The notes: generated by a model not told the origin, from the sequence alone. DNA of 64,000 nt from Pedobacter faecalis (GCF_030182585.1 NZ_JARXOW010000001.1:2108001-2172000), one strand, 5' to 3'; positions 1-9,655 are shown, numbered from the stretch's first letter. A program made the numbers and translations.

Positions 1-1
1 T

Positions 2-901
2 CAAAAATCTTTTTACGGAAGACTTGGTAAAAAAGACTGGCGCTTCAAATTATATGGAGGGTTCAATCACCAAGTTTTCTGGGGAGGAGAAAAGGATGTA
101 TATCAGGAATTCTACACCCTAACTCCTCTTGAGACCTTTTTTTACGTGGCCACGGGAAAAGCATATGGAAACTCCTATGAAGTTCCAAATTCAAAAATCG
201 GCAATCAACTCGGATCCATTGATATCGGTGCAGAATATAATTTTGACGCCCTCCGTCTAACGATTTATCGGCAACACTTCTATGATATTGGCGCTCTTAG
301 CAAACTCGCTAACATTGCTGACGGGTTAAATGGGATTTCAATTTCAAATACAAGTCAACAGGATCGGAGAATAACATGGAGAAGTATATTATTTGAATTC
401 TTATATACCAAGCATCAGGCTGGCGAACTGAATGCTAAATATACCAAATCCGGCGATGAGGATTATTATAATAACTACTTCTATACCGAGGGCTGGACAT
501 ATCGAGGTATAGGTTTAGGCACTCCGTTTATTAGTACGCACACAACGGTTAAGAGTGGTCAGGCTTCCGATCCGAGAGACTATTTTATTAATAACAGAGT
601 TGTAGCATTCAACTTGGGGTTACATGCAGATGTAAATGCATGGCGGATGTTTGCAAAATTATCGTTTTCAAAAAACTTCGGCACATATGGCACCAGTACC
701 ATCGGGCACTCACTAGGATACGAGAGGTTTCCGCCAGAGTATGGTATCTTTAGACGGGTTAACCAGTTTTCCGCGTACATCGAGAGCGAAAGAAATATCG
801 GCAAAAGGTTGGCATTAGGTACTGGAATTGGTTTTGACCACGGAAGACTACTGGATAACTCATTTGGCGCTGTAGTGAAGTTGAAAAAGTCATTTAACTA
901 G
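2..901 (+). CDS. Wzi-like capsule assembly outer-membrane barrel, 5' partial
   Basis: The frame is open from base 2 with no stop, so the true start lies upstream of the window; the GTG at 146 is internal. The C-terminal ~300 residues are rich in alternating aromatic/polar strands typical of an outer-membrane beta-barrel. The stretch around 'NHQVFWGGE' (bases ~68-95) resembles capsule-assembly Wzi-family proteins of Bacteroidetes. Wzi anchors or organises surface polysaccharide, which fits its place at the distal end of the EPS operon, transcribed towards it. Its stop overlaps the stop of the neighbouring gene by 4 bp. The family call is by resemblance only. Confidence 0.6.
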   Translation, partial: QKSFYGRLGKKDWRFKLYGGFNHQVFWGGEKDVYQEFYTLTPLETFFYVATGKAYGNSYEVPNSKIGNQLGSIDIGAEYNFDALRLTIYRQHFYDIGALSKLANIADGLNGISISNTSQQDRRITWRSILFEFLYTKHQAGELNAKYTKSGDEDYYNNYFYTEGWTYRGIGLGTPFISTHTTVKSGQASDPRDYFINNRVVAFNLGLHADVNAWRMFAKLSFSKNFGTYGTSTIGHSLGYERFPPEYGIFRRVNQFSAYIESERNIGKRLALGTGIGFDHGRLLDNSFGAVVKLKKSFN

Positions 902-2256
902 TTAACTTGCAAAATCAAGCCTTTACCTAACAAGTTGAGACGTGGTTTTAAGACCCCATTATGAGGTTTAAGATCAGGTACAACCCTTTCCTCTATAAAA
1001 AGGTCAGAAGTCGAGAAAACAGTTACTCGATTTTTACTTTGGACACTATACTGTCCTTTCATGGTCAGAAAAACTACAAAAATCTTTTTTGAATTTGGCT
1101 GAGCAATTGCGATTAGGTCTTCACTGACAATTGCATGGGTACTGTAGTATTTATATCCATCCCAATATCTGTCTTTCAATTTAACATGATTTAAATTTTC
1201 CCATGCGGTCAATAGTCTGATAAGTTTCAACCTTGCCGGCACCTCCCTGATACTTTTGTAATTAGGCATATCGCCAGTGCCACCAAAACGACCGTACCAG
1301 GAAAACCAAGCTCCATTTATAGCCGCTTTTGCAGCTAATAATCTATTGTCCCTCTCGTCGTATACGTTGGGAGTAGTGCTCATTACACGTTCTCTACTTA
1401 TAAGGCCATTATCATAAATACGTATATCATCAATAAAGTCCAGTCCCTTGGCCTCCTGACACAATACATCTGGCATAATTTCTTTAACTCTGGGATGAGA
1501 TATTATCGGCTTTAACCAATCCTCATAAATTCGATACGGCTCCATAATAAAACGCGCTCCGGGAAATGTCGACCTAGCTTTCGAAAACAACAACTCATAA
1601 AAGTAAAATCGACCCGATTCATAGTTTATGAAGCGGTTCTTAGCATCTGAACTATTCCCAAATATAACATCCGAATTTTTAAGCTGCTGCCCACTGTTTG
1701 AACGAGGCCCACTCCAAAAATCACCACTTAACTGGGGTACATCCCATGCAAATCCAGCAAAACGGAACTCAGGATTTTTAGATTGTATATCTTTGACCTC
1801 TTGCAAAATCCGTGTTACCGCCCAATTTACGACAGATTGCTTTTGGAAGTCAAGTTCGGCAGAGAAGCGGTTTGAGTCGAAGAACCATCCAGTTGCTAAG
1901 TTATTCGGGAACGGTTTGCGGCTAAATTTAATTCTGCAATAATTCTCGTAGAAATCCCTGTCCTCCTTGCTATAACGTCTGGTTTTATCTATAATCCTCT
2001 GATAAACTGTATACTCTGGACTCTCTATATAGAAATACAATCCCTTGGACAAGGGATTATCTTCCATACCTTTCTGATAAAATACATGTGTATATCCCAT
2101 CTGCCTAGCATAGGCTAAGTTCTCTTCAATGCCACCTCGCCAACATACACCATAAAAATTACGGTAATCAACCACTCTTTGCTGAGCTAAAGCAAAGCGG
2201 ATAGAGATAAGTAACAGGAAGCAAACCGCCGCATATTTAATCAGTGCATATCTCAT
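898..2256 (-). CDS. secreted protein of unknown function in EPS operon
   Basis: 452 residues with an N-terminal signal peptide (hydrophobic residues ~8-24, cleavage after ALA-Q). No catalytic motif is recognised with certainty. Segments such as 'YGVCWRGGIEENLAYARQMG' near residue 35 and 'FAGFAWDVPQLSG' near residue 165 look like strands and loops of a TIM-barrel glycoside-hydrolase-like protein. It is the last gene of the minus-strand polysaccharide operon, and its start overlaps the upstream glycosyltransferase stop by 4 bp (ATGA), so it is co-expressed. A role in trimming or modifying the exported polysaccharide is an inference. Confidence 0.6.
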   Translation of the reverse strand: MRYALIKYAAVCFLLLISIRFALAQQRVVDYRNFYGVCWRGGIEENLAYARQMGYTHVFYQKGMEDNPLSKGLYFYIESPEYTVYQRIIDKTRRYSKEDRDFYENYCRIKFSRKPFPNNLATGWFFDSNRFSAELDFQKQSVVNWAVTRILQEVKDIQSKNPEFRFAGFAWDVPQLSGDFWSGPRSNSGQQLKNSDVIFGNSSDAKNRFINYESGRFYFYELLFSKARSTFPGARFIMEPYRIYEDWLKPIISHPRVKEIMPDVLCQEAKGLDFIDDIRIYDNGLISRERVMSTTPNVYDERDNRLLAAKAAINGAWFSWYGRFGGTGDMPNYKSIREVPARLKLIRLLTAWENLNHVKLKDRYWDGYKYYSTHAIVSEDLIAIAQPNSKKIFVVFLTMKGQYSVQSKNRVTVFSTSDLFIEERVVPDLKPHNGVLKPRLNLLGKGLILQVN

Positions 2257-3350
2257 TTAAGCGTTTTGAACACTTCGAAAGTTGATTTGGCAATTACCCG
2301 CCAATCGTATGGCCGCAAATCATAAGTTTTATCCTCAACCACACTGTTTTCTAGAATTTCAACCAATTTCTGAGCTAGTACAGTTTCATCTCCCACCGGA
2401 TAGTAGTTTTCACTAGGCATATTAACTTGCAAGTTAGCTGGAATGTCAGATGCTAATATCTGCAGACCGTAGGCCATCGCCTCCAATAGCGAAATTGGTA
2501 GCCCTTCATAAAAAGACGGGAGAACAAACAACCTGCAATTTGAAAAAAGTTGCGCTAACTCTTCTCCTTTCCGAAAACCTACAAATACTACTCCGGCAAC
2601 CTCCCCCTGCTTTTTTAACTCCTGAGAATAAGACGTCTCATGATCTGCATCACCCGCGATGACGAGTTTATATTTTCTTGAAAGGCCTGTCTTTTTGTAG
2701 GCTCGTATTAAATAATCAAAGCCCTTTTCAGGAACAAATCGACCCAATGTAAATATGTAACTGCGTTTCTCTAGATCGAACTTTTTTAGGATTTCATATC
2801 TTACCACGGGTTTTCCTGTGATCGAAACACCATTTGGTATAAGGATAGAATCTGCACGACCATACTTGTCTACTAAAGATTTTTTGATTTCTTCCGAGAT
2901 GACAATCACTCTATTGGCAAACTTAACTCCTGCCCATTCCCCTAGCTTCAAAAATAGTTTAGCAGCCTTACTCCATTTTGCTCTTTCATAGTCAGGCCCA
3001 TGATGAGTCATTACGACCTTCAGTCCAAATATTCTAGCAAGCGGTGCCATTAAATTAGGTCCGACGGCATGAATATGTAATACATCAGGTCTACAAATTG
3101 CTGCCCATAAAACAGCGAGGAAAGAATGAATTATCGCTTCAAACATCTTACTCCTTGGAGCATAAATTGATTTTAGTTTTACTCCCCGGTAAGTTCTTAG
3201 CTCTGTCTTCACTATGTAACTAGACCTTAGGATAACGGTGATTTCACAATTAAATTCCTCCGCTATAAGCGGATAAAGCTCTTCGCAATGCGTCTCAACA
3301 CCTCCTAGAATATTGGGTATTCCCCTAGTCCCGGTTACAAATATTTTCAT
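2253..3350 (-). CDS. GT4-family glycosyltransferase
   Basis: 365 residues with two Rossmann-like halves of the GT-B fold. The N-terminus has a glycine-rich acceptor loop ('GTRGIPNILGGVETH', residues ~7-21). The C-terminal half carries the GT4 signature: 'LGRFVPEKGFDYLI' near residue 202 and the E-x7-E nucleotide-sugar site in 'EGLPISLLEAMAYG' near 283. It should transfer a sugar from a nucleotide donor to the growing lipid-linked repeat unit at the cytoplasmic face. Donor and acceptor cannot be told from sequence. The ATG start is clear and lies 2 bp after the upstream gene's stop. Confidence 0.85.
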   Translation of the reverse strand: MKIFVTGTRGIPNILGGVETHCEELYPLIAEEFNCEITVILRSSYIVKTELRTYRGVKLKSIYAPRSKMFEAIIHSFLAVLWAAICRPDVLHIHAVGPNLMAPLARIFGLKVVMTHHGPDYERAKWSKAAKLFLKLGEWAGVKFANRVIVISEEIKKSLVDKYGRADSILIPNGVSITGKPVVRYEILKKFDLEKRSYIFTLGRFVPEKGFDYLIRAYKKTGLSRKYKLVIAGDADHETSYSQELKKQGEVAGVVFVGFRKGEELAQLFSNCRLFVLPSFYEGLPISLLEAMAYGLQILASDIPANLQVNMPSENYYPVGDETVLAQKLVEILENSVVEDKTYDLRPYDWRVIAKSTFEVFKTLK

Positions 3351-3352
3351 AA

Positions 3353-4411
3353 TTAGTCTATTAACTTCTCGTACCTTTCTCGAAATTTTTCGATGGAATA
3401 ATTTTCAAGTAGCAGAGCCTTGCTTTTTCTCCCCATCTCAATCCTAAGTTGTTCGTCTTCCAGCAACATTTTTATGTGGGACTCTATCTGCTTTACATCT
3501 TTAACACCAGCAATAAATCCATTCTGTCCGTGCTTGATCAACATATAGTTGTCCCCTACATCAGTTGCTACAATTGGTAAATTTGCATTCATCGCTTCCA
3601 TAATAGAATTGCTTGTGCCTTCGAAGAGCGATGTTGATAAATAAACATCCGCCTGATCTAATAGCTCTGGTATATTATCCGGATTGATAGCTATTTTAAC
3701 ATGGTTCTCTAAATTGAGTTCCAGTACCCTTTGTCTAATCTCCGTCTCTAGCTCGCCATATCCTACGATTTGATAACAAAGGTTCAGGTTAGCTTTTCGA
3801 AGATTGTCGACGACTGTTAGCGCTGTAAAATAGTCCTTCTGTTCAACAAATCTTCCAACGCTTATTATATTTAGTATTTCAGGATTTGATTCTTTTTGCT
3901 GGTATTCTTTTATGTTCTCGAAGCAGTTTGGAATAACTGTAAGTTTATCCTTCACAAAACCTTGAGTAAGAAAGTATCTTTCGCCGGCGTAACAATTCAA
4001 AATGGCTCCCTTGGAGTAATGGTTGCATAAAAGCCGATCTATTAGTGCCTTGGTTGGCGGAAGGTAGGCGTTTCTGATGCCTGTGTATACATTCTTAACC
4101 CCGACGATTCTAGAGGCGACCACTGCATAGAAATTTGCTGCGGTCAGGTAACTAAATATATATTCGATTTTCTTATCTCGCAGGTACTTTGTGAAATTTA
4201 TAAACCTTCTCAGCAAACTGCCTTTAAAAGTGACTACAGTTATCTTCGGGGTATCCGCCAAAAGCCTCATGTACTTTGCCTCTTGATATTTAGAATTCAA
4301 GATAATATAATGAACGTTGCAGGTTTCACAAAGTGCTTTTGCTAAAAGGACCGATTGTTTCTCAGCACCACCACTCGTGAGGTTTTTGACAAAAATTGAA
4401 ACATTTTTCAT
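3353..4411 (-). CDS. GT4-family glycosyltransferase
   Basis: 352 residues from the ATG at 4411; an in-frame GTG three codons upstream is less likely. The N-terminus 'SGGAEKQS' is a typical GT4 start loop. 'VGRFVEQKDYF' (residue ~185) and the E-x7-E motif in 'FEGTSNSIMEAM' (residue ~265) mark the donor-binding domain. It follows the acetyltransferase at 4444 after 32 bp and precedes another GT4 gene by 2 bp, so it is inside the EPS operon. Its specificity is unknown. Confidence 0.85.
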   Translation of the reverse strand: MKNVSIFVKNLTSGGAEKQSVLLAKALCETCNVHYIILNSKYQEAKYMRLLADTPKITVVTFKGSLLRRFINFTKYLRDKKIEYIFSYLTAANFYAVVASRIVGVKNVYTGIRNAYLPPTKALIDRLLCNHYSKGAILNCYAGERYFLTQGFVKDKLTVIPNCFENIKEYQQKESNPEILNIISVGRFVEQKDYFTALTVVDNLRKANLNLCYQIVGYGELETEIRQRVLELNLENHVKIAINPDNIPELLDQADVYLSTSLFEGTSNSIMEAMNANLPIVATDVGDNYMLIKHGQNGFIAGVKDVKQIESHIKMLLEDEQLRIEMGRKSKALLLENYSIEKFRERYEKLID

Positions 4412-4443
4412 TTTAAACACATTTGTAATCTAAGTAAGCACTA

Positions 4444-5049
4444 CTACACCTGATGACCACTGTGATCGAGATGCTTTATGATCGTTGATATGTCGATGGG
4501 CTTTATCTCCTTTGCAGGTACTCCACCAATCATCATATTCTCATTATAAAAAGATTTTCCGACTGCCGCATTCGCCGCGATAGCGCAGTTATTCGGTATA
4601 GAGATTTTTCCGTAGATCTTCGCGCCTGGCCCAATATAAACATTGTCACCAATTATCGGTGCGTCTGGGAGTCCACCTGAAGCACCGATGTTAGTGCAGG
4701 CTTGGATTCGACAATTTCGACCTATTCTTGCTTGCGGATTGACGATTATTGTTCCAGCATGAACAATTGCTAAACCCGGGCCGAAAACATTTTCCGGAAT
4801 TGAAACTCCTCCAATCTTGATTCCGTAATCTCTACAATTCCTTTTGAGAATATAATATATTAATTTATTAAAAAGACCCCTCTTACAATTTCCATAGTAT
4901 TCAACCTTTCTTAATCTTCGTTGAAAACGCCACGTGTAGTGTGGCACAAAAATCTCCAGAATTCTTCGTTTAAATGACCATCGATCAATCCCTAATGCAA
5001 CTTTATCTTGACTTAGGTAGTACTTATATTCCGCCCTGGACTTTATCAT
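4444..5049 (-). CDS. serine-acetyltransferase-like hexapeptide acyltransferase
   Basis: 201 residues. A basic N-terminal region is followed by a left-handed beta-helix (residues ~85-185) with CysE-like features: 'GLAIVHAGTIIVNP', then 'IGRNCRIQACTNIG' and the closing 'GGVPAKEI'. Proteins of this kind in capsule loci O-acetylate sugars using acetyl-CoA; true serine acetylation is unlikely here because there are no cysteine-biosynthesis neighbours. The start codon overlaps the stop of the upstream acyltransferase (ATGA), indicating translational coupling. Confidence 0.8.
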   Translation of the reverse strand: MIKSRAEYKYYLSQDKVALGIDRWSFKRRILEIFVPHYTWRFQRRLRKVEYYGNCKRGLFNKLIYYILKRNCRDYGIKIGGVSIPENVFGPGLAIVHAGTIIVNPQARIGRNCRIQACTNIGASGGLPDAPIIGDNVYIGPGAKIYGKISIPNNCAIAANAAVGKSFYNENMMIGGVPAKEIKPIDISTIIKHLDHSGHQV

Positions 5050-5567
5050 TTTTTAAGGCTATCAATTATAAACTTCTCTTTCGCTTTACCTTCTAATCCC
5101 TCAGGCATAATTATGTGATCGTTACGACTAATAACATCCCTCTCGTATTGTTGTATAGTCTTCAACAACTTGGCGGGAACCCCGCCGACCACTGAATCTG
5201 AAGACACACTTTTCGTAACGATGCTCCCTGCTGCAATAATTACATTATCTCCTATATCTACATTCGGCATAATCATTACACCTGAACCGATAAAAACGTT
5301 ATCACCAATTGTTATTCTCCCATATTTATTTATACGCGGATATTTCTTCCGCAAAACCGATAGACCGCCATCATGGGTATGAAATGTAACATTTTGTGTT
5401 ATGGTAACGTTGCTACCAATCGATATTAAATAAGGTTCTGAACCGAAATCGGGTGAACCAGTAAACCTGACGTTATCGCCTATCCGGACCCCAAGATATT
5501 TTGTGTAAATGACTCTTTTAACAGTAGAATTACCGAGCTTAGCAAAGAGTAGTATCAATTTATTCAT
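5046..5567 (-). CDS. hexapeptide-repeat acyltransferase
   Basis: 173 residues, almost wholly a left-handed beta-helix. Imperfect [LIV]-G-x4 repeats include 'IGSNVTITQNVTFHTHDGG' near residue 58 (with the usual catalytic-type His pair), 'IGDNVFIGSGVMIMPNVDIG' and 'VVGGVPAKLLK'. It is a WcaF/NodL-type acetyltransferase expected to acetylate a sugar of the polysaccharide. It is the second of two adjacent acyltransferase genes. The spacing to the upstream glycosyltransferase is 3 bp. Confidence 0.8.
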   Translation of the reverse strand: MNKLILLFAKLGNSTVKRVIYTKYLGVRIGDNVRFTGSPDFGSEPYLISIGSNVTITQNVTFHTHDGGLSVLRKKYPRINKYGRITIGDNVFIGSGVMIMPNVDIGDNVIIAAGSIVTKSVSSDSVVGGVPAKLLKTIQQYERDVISRNDHIIMPEGLEGKAKEKFIIDSLKK

Positions 5568-5570
5568 ATG

Positions 5571-6740
5571 TTAAAGTTGCTTTAAGAATTCAACGAACTT
5601 TTTCCCATTTTTATCGACATCAAAATGTTTCTTGACCACCATCAAACCGTTATCTCCCATCTCTAAAGCTTTTTCTTCATTTTCTACTAGATACTTCAAG
5701 CTTTCGAAAATACTTTCAACGTCTTCGGGAACAGCTATGCAGGCATTCTTTTTGTCCTCCAGGTATAAACACACATCACTTACGTTAGTTGCTATTACCG
5801 GGTTACCTGTCGCTAGATATTCCGACAGTTTAAACGGAAAACCAAAATTAGCGAAAACGGAGTTCGAGCGGGTCATAGTAAGAATGTCGCTTTCTCTTAG
5901 TACAGTATACAATTCATCATCATCTACATAACCTCTGTATTCAATATTTTTTTCGTTCTCAATAAGGCTCATTATCACATCCATATCCCGTTTTATACCC
6001 TTCCCTATAAGTATTAACCTAACATCACTACGATAAGAGACGAGCTGTTTAAACGCTTTCACTAAATAATCCACCCCGTCTTTCGGTGTAAATGTGCCCA
6101 CGTAAAGTATTTTTACCGGGTTGGAGAAGGCCTCTTTTTTTACTGACCTTATTATTGGAGTAGAGTTGGGCAACAAACATATTGGCTGGTTGTAGCGCTC
6201 CCTATTCCACTTCTGAAGTGCAGTAGATATCACGAAAAAAGCATCAGCCTGTCTATAGCCCCACTTGGTAATTACATCATTTATAGTAGCATAGATTTTC
6301 GACTTCAATGAGATATTAACTCCTTTAGCTACATAACTAGTCTCCACCTGATCAAAAATAATCTTATACCCCAGGTGTTTACCATATAGCAGAAATGGCA
6401 GGTCGTCAATACCTAAACTGGTATGAAAAATTAAGACGTTCGTCGAATTTTCATCGTAACACTTTTTGAGAAACGCTGACACTTGTTTGTAATAGCTCAC
6501 TTTTCCGGTTAACCCGTGATAAAAGACAGAAGAAAAATTGATAAACTCTGTAGCACCATAATATCCATGATCAGGATTATTAAATTTTTCCAAATCTTTT
6601 TTGCTTTGCCTTAGACAAACGACCCTACATTTGACAGCAGTAGCATTCAGGTAGTCGATAATATATTTCCGTCTTTTTACGCTAGCTATTCCGTTTGGAA
6701 AAGACAATCTACCGGTAAAAATCACATTTAAAGGTTTCAT
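5571..6740 (-). CDS. GT4-family glycosyltransferase
   Basis: 389 residues. The N-terminus ('FTGRLSFPNGIASVKRRKY') matches the acceptor-side loop of GT4 enzymes. 'LYVGTFTPKDGVDYLVKAF' (residue ~213) starts the donor-binding domain, followed by 'KLSEYLATGNPVIATNVSDV' near residue 308, where the conserved glutamate lies. The usual E-x7-E is degenerate, as in several GT4 subfamilies. A 57-bp gap separates it from the upstream GT gene. Substrate is unknown. Confidence 0.82.
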   Translation of the reverse strand: MKPLNVIFTGRLSFPNGIASVKRRKYIIDYLNATAVKCRVVCLRQSKKDLEKFNNPDHGYYGATEFINFSSVFYHGLTGKVSYYKQVSAFLKKCYDENSTNVLIFHTSLGIDDLPFLLYGKHLGYKIIFDQVETSYVAKGVNISLKSKIYATINDVITKWGYRQADAFFVISTALQKWNRERYNQPICLLPNSTPIIRSVKKEAFSNPVKILYVGTFTPKDGVDYLVKAFKQLVSYRSDVRLILIGKGIKRDMDVIMSLIENEKNIEYRGYVDDDELYTVLRESDILTMTRSNSVFANFGFPFKLSEYLATGNPVIATNVSDVCLYLEDKKNACIAVPEDVESIFESLKYLVENEEKALEMGDNGLMVVKKHFDVDKNGKKFVEFLKQL

Positions 6741-6797
6741 ATGCTGTTTTTGTGCTCAAATAAATGAAATACTTTTAACTTACCTAAGTCTGCGAAC

Positions 6798-7844
6798 TCA
6801 GAATCTATTCATATGTGCGATCCACAAGTCTGCAATTTTTGCTTTATCTAGATCTTCCCTGATCTTAGCAGCATTTTCTTGTAGCATCATTCTAAATTCT
6901 TGATTTTCAATGATTCGATTCATACTTGCCGTCATGTGTTCAACGCTCCCAGTCGGAATAATAATGCCATTGATATTATTTTTAATTAAGACATGAGCTC
7001 CTCCTGACGGAAAATCCGTAGAAATACAAGCCAACCCCATGGACATTGCCTCAATTAATGCATTTGGCATCCCCTCTAAGTATGAACTTAACACAAATAT
7101 TTCAGCATCAGCTATGTGATCGACCACACGATCAACCCTTCCCTTCAGTTCTACTAGCTCACTCATTCCAAGTGAATTAATAAGGCTCTCAAGTACTGAT
7201 CTTTGGGGGCCATCACCATAGATTTCTAAACTATAATGGTGTCTATTTTCCAACTGAGAAAACGCCCGTATTAAAAGATCAAAACCTTTCTCCTCTGAGA
7301 GACGGCCAACTCCAACAATCCTTTTCCTCCTATGCACACTGAAGTCGTCTAGCTCGTCCATGATAGGGTTGGAGATAACAACAGATTTAGATATGTGCTT
7401 TCTATATCGCATTCTTAGTTTGTCGGTCTGAAAAACGATAGCAGTAGCTAGACTTAACAATAAACGACTGAGATATCGGGTGAATAGACCAGAGCCTATT
7501 TGACGAGGGTCTACCCTCAAAGAGTACAAAGATTTTACTTGATGACTTTTCGCAGCGTGAAATAACAATACATCTGGAGAAAAACTAATGAGCCAGTCTG
7601 GTCGCTTTTCTTCAAAGAACTTCGAGAGACTATTATACCTCTTGAGATATTTGTGGACTTTATTAAGATTTTCCACAGGCTCAAAGATGGAGATATCAAA
7701 TTCGAATGGCTGATTTCGCAAGTTCTGATTCCATGAGAAGCAAACAATTTCGTGCCCTCTTTTTTTAAATTCTGACATTAAAGTCCTCATTACACGCTCA
7801 CCGCCTCCGTAAACGAGTCGATCTATTTGAAATGCTATCTTCAT
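6798..7844 (-). CDS. GT4-family glycosyltransferase
   Basis: 348 residues. The N-terminal 'YGGGERVMRTL' loop, 'VGRLSEEKGFDLLIRAF' (residue ~178) and the E-x7-E site in 'LEGMPNALIEAMSMG' (residue ~258) are classic GT4 features; GalNAc- and Glc-transferring capsule enzymes look like this. The start ATG lies 47 bp inside the 3' end of the polymerase gene, an unusually long overlap, but the conserved N-terminus requires it. Confidence 0.85.
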   Translation of the reverse strand: MKIAFQIDRLVYGGGERVMRTLMSEFKKRGHEIVCFSWNQNLRNQPFEFDISIFEPVENLNKVHKYLKRYNSLSKFFEEKRPDWLISFSPDVLLFHAAKSHQVKSLYSLRVDPRQIGSGLFTRYLSRLLLSLATAIVFQTDKLRMRYRKHISKSVVISNPIMDELDDFSVHRRKRIVGVGRLSEEKGFDLLIRAFSQLENRHHYSLEIYGDGPQRSVLESLINSLGMSELVELKGRVDRVVDHIADAEIFVLSSYLEGMPNALIEAMSMGLACISTDFPSGGAHVLIKNNINGIIIPTGSVEHMTASMNRIIENQEFRMMLQENAAKIREDLDKAKIADLWIAHMNRF

Positions 7845-9081
7845 AATTCAGACTGTATTGAGTTTGTTTTTTATTCGAATATCCGGGCTCGTTATACATT
7901 AAAAAAGCAATTATCAATCCCCATATAGGAAAGAACTGCACGTACGGAAATTGCCTTGCCGTAATCCCAACAAATAGTATCACAAGTAAGGAGAGGAGTA
8001 ACTGCCAATAGAGAAAGTTAGACTTCGCTTTGGATTTGATAAACGAGGAAATTACTGAATATATAAAAAAGAGATAAAGTATTGCGCCTATTAAGCCGCC
8101 TTCTGCCAGGTGAACCATGTACTCCGTATGAAGAGGATACTCCGACCGATTATAACCGCTATAATTCCATAACCCTATACCGTTGACTGGATGGTCAAGA
8201 AAGTTATCAAATCCTATAATGTAATATACTATACGCTCGCCTAGGAAGCCATCAAAAACGGTACCTGTTGCATAAGCGTCTTTTACCTGCATGCTCTCAC
8301 CTTTACTAGCTTCAACAAAACGCTTTCCGGCATCTGTGTTGTCCAAAATATATTGTCCAACCGGGACAACAAGCATAGCAATAGCAACCAAGATTATAAT
8401 TCCGTGAGATTTCGCTTTCGATTTTACAAATCGACCAATTGTATAAATTAGTATCGATAATGCGAAAATAGAAATCGAGTTACGTGATTGAGTCAATAGT
8501 ATAACTCCTAATGGTAGTGCAGCCACACTTGCGTAAAAGAAAATCGATTTATTTCTATAGACACAAAAGATGGAAAGCAAGACCCCAGCAAAACCCGCGT
8601 ATTGGCCAATAATATTAGGGTGAAGTGTAGCTGTTTGAATTCGCCCTTCATCATTCGCTATACCCGAGGTTCTAAAAACCAAAATTACAAGTGCGGTATA
8701 AACTAAATATGTGTAAAAGAGAACTGCAATTGTCTTGTTCATATTTGATCTTCCCATAAAAACTGTCAATCCCATAGCCAATACTGGAGTTAATACACAT
8801 GTAAAAAGGACGTCCATATCGGTACCCGGCACATTTAAGAACACAGCATTTAAAAAATGATATGTCATTAATACGGCATATATCTTAAGCGGTCGCGAAA
8901 AAAACGCCTTTTTAAAAGAGAAGTCTCGTGAAAGATATAATAATGAAAACAAGCCTACGAACACAGGGACTTTTGTCCCGCCAGGAACATTAATCAACAA
9001 ACTTAAAATTGGGAACAATAGCATTATCACTAACGTATTTGTAGCAATCTTAAAATGAAAGTGATTTCTCTTTGTCACCAT
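7798..9081 (-). CDS. wzy: O-antigen/EPS polymerase (Wzy-like)
   Basis: 427 residues with about ten to twelve hydrophobic membrane segments spread over the whole length. The large periplasmic loop (residues ~255-320) precedes 'LHTEYMVHLAEGGLIGA', the signature seen in O-antigen ligase/polymerase (Wzy_C-type) proteins. It is expected to polymerise flipped repeat units on undecaprenyl diphosphate at the periplasmic face of the inner membrane. Context with a Wzx flippase two genes upstream supports polymerase rather than ligase, though this family is hard to split by sequence. Confidence 0.75.
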   Translation of the reverse strand: MVTKRNHFHFKIATNTLVIMLLFPILSLLINVPGGTKVPVFVGLFSLLYLSRDFSFKKAFFSRPLKIYAVLMTYHFLNAVFLNVPGTDMDVLFTCVLTPVLAMGLTVFMGRSNMNKTIAVLFYTYLVYTALVILVFRTSGIANDEGRIQTATLHPNIIGQYAGFAGVLLSIFCVYRNKSIFFYASVAALPLGVILLTQSRNSISIFALSILIYTIGRFVKSKAKSHGIIILVAIAMLVVPVGQYILDNTDAGKRFVEASKGESMQVKDAYATGTVFDGFLGERIVYYIIGFDNFLDHPVNGIGLWNYSGYNRSEYPLHTEYMVHLAEGGLIGAILYLFFIYSVISSFIKSKAKSNFLYWQLLLSLLVILFVGITARQFPYVQFFPIWGLIIAFLMYNEPGYSNKKQTQYSLNYEDSISNRSTRLRRR

Positions 9082-9082
9082 A

Positions 9083-9652
9083 CTAAGATATCTTTCGTAT
9101 AACTCGAGCGGGATTGCCAGCTACGATAGAGTTGCTTTCTATATCTTTGACAATTACTGAGCCTGCACCAATTATTACGTTATCACCTATATTAACATGT
9201 CCGATAATAACCACATTCGCACCTACCTGCACGTTATTTCCAATTGTAGGTCTAAGGTCATTTCTCCCATCTGTCTTATTTCCTATAGTAGTACATTGCC
9301 GGCATGAAAAATCTCGTCCAATCCGCTCTGCATTGATGAATGTTGCGAATGGATGTGCCAGATAAATCCCTCCACCAATTTGGTTCGTATTAAGAAAGAA
9401 ACTGTTAGAGCCAGGGGAAAGTAATCTCAGGAACCTCGATTTCCGTCCAATTCTAAGATAAAAGATTGTTCTATAGTACTTGTCATTCTTGAGAGTAACA
9501 AGTAACGCTTTATAAAGGGAAATATCTGTCCACCTTCGCTTCTTGATTACCATCTCTACGTCTGAAGTTATAAGATCTTTCACAGTTTTATTCGAAGAAA
9601 TAAAAACAAGCAAATGGAAAATAAAGCGAATCAATCTAATATTTTCTAACAT
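9083..9652 (-). CDS. serine-acetyltransferase-like hexapeptide acyltransferase
   Basis: 189 residues. The N-terminal third is helical. The beta-helix (residues ~95-185) includes 'GGGIYLAHPFATFINAERIG', 'CRQCTTIGNKTDGRNDLRP' and 'VGANVVIIGHVNIGDNVIIG', ending in 'VAGNPARVIRKIS'. The architecture is CysE-like, but the gene lies between the flippase and the polymerase, so sugar O-acetylation is the likelier role. It starts 3 bp after the flippase stop and ends 1 bp before the polymerase start. Confidence 0.8.
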   Translation of the reverse strand: MLENIRLIRFIFHLLVFISSNKTVKDLITSDVEMVIKKRRWTDISLYKALLVTLKNDKYYRTIFYLRIGRKSRFLRLLSPGSNSFFLNTNQIGGGIYLAHPFATFINAERIGRDFSCRQCTTIGNKTDGRNDLRPTIGNNVQVGANVVIIGHVNIGDNVIIGAGSVIVKDIESNSIVAGNPARVIRKIS

Positions 9653-9655
9653 AAT

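Noticed and set aside
4444..5049. Serine O-acetyltransferase of cysteine synthesis
   Set aside because: CysE-like fold, but embedded in an EPS operon without cysteine genes; sugar acetylation is likelier.
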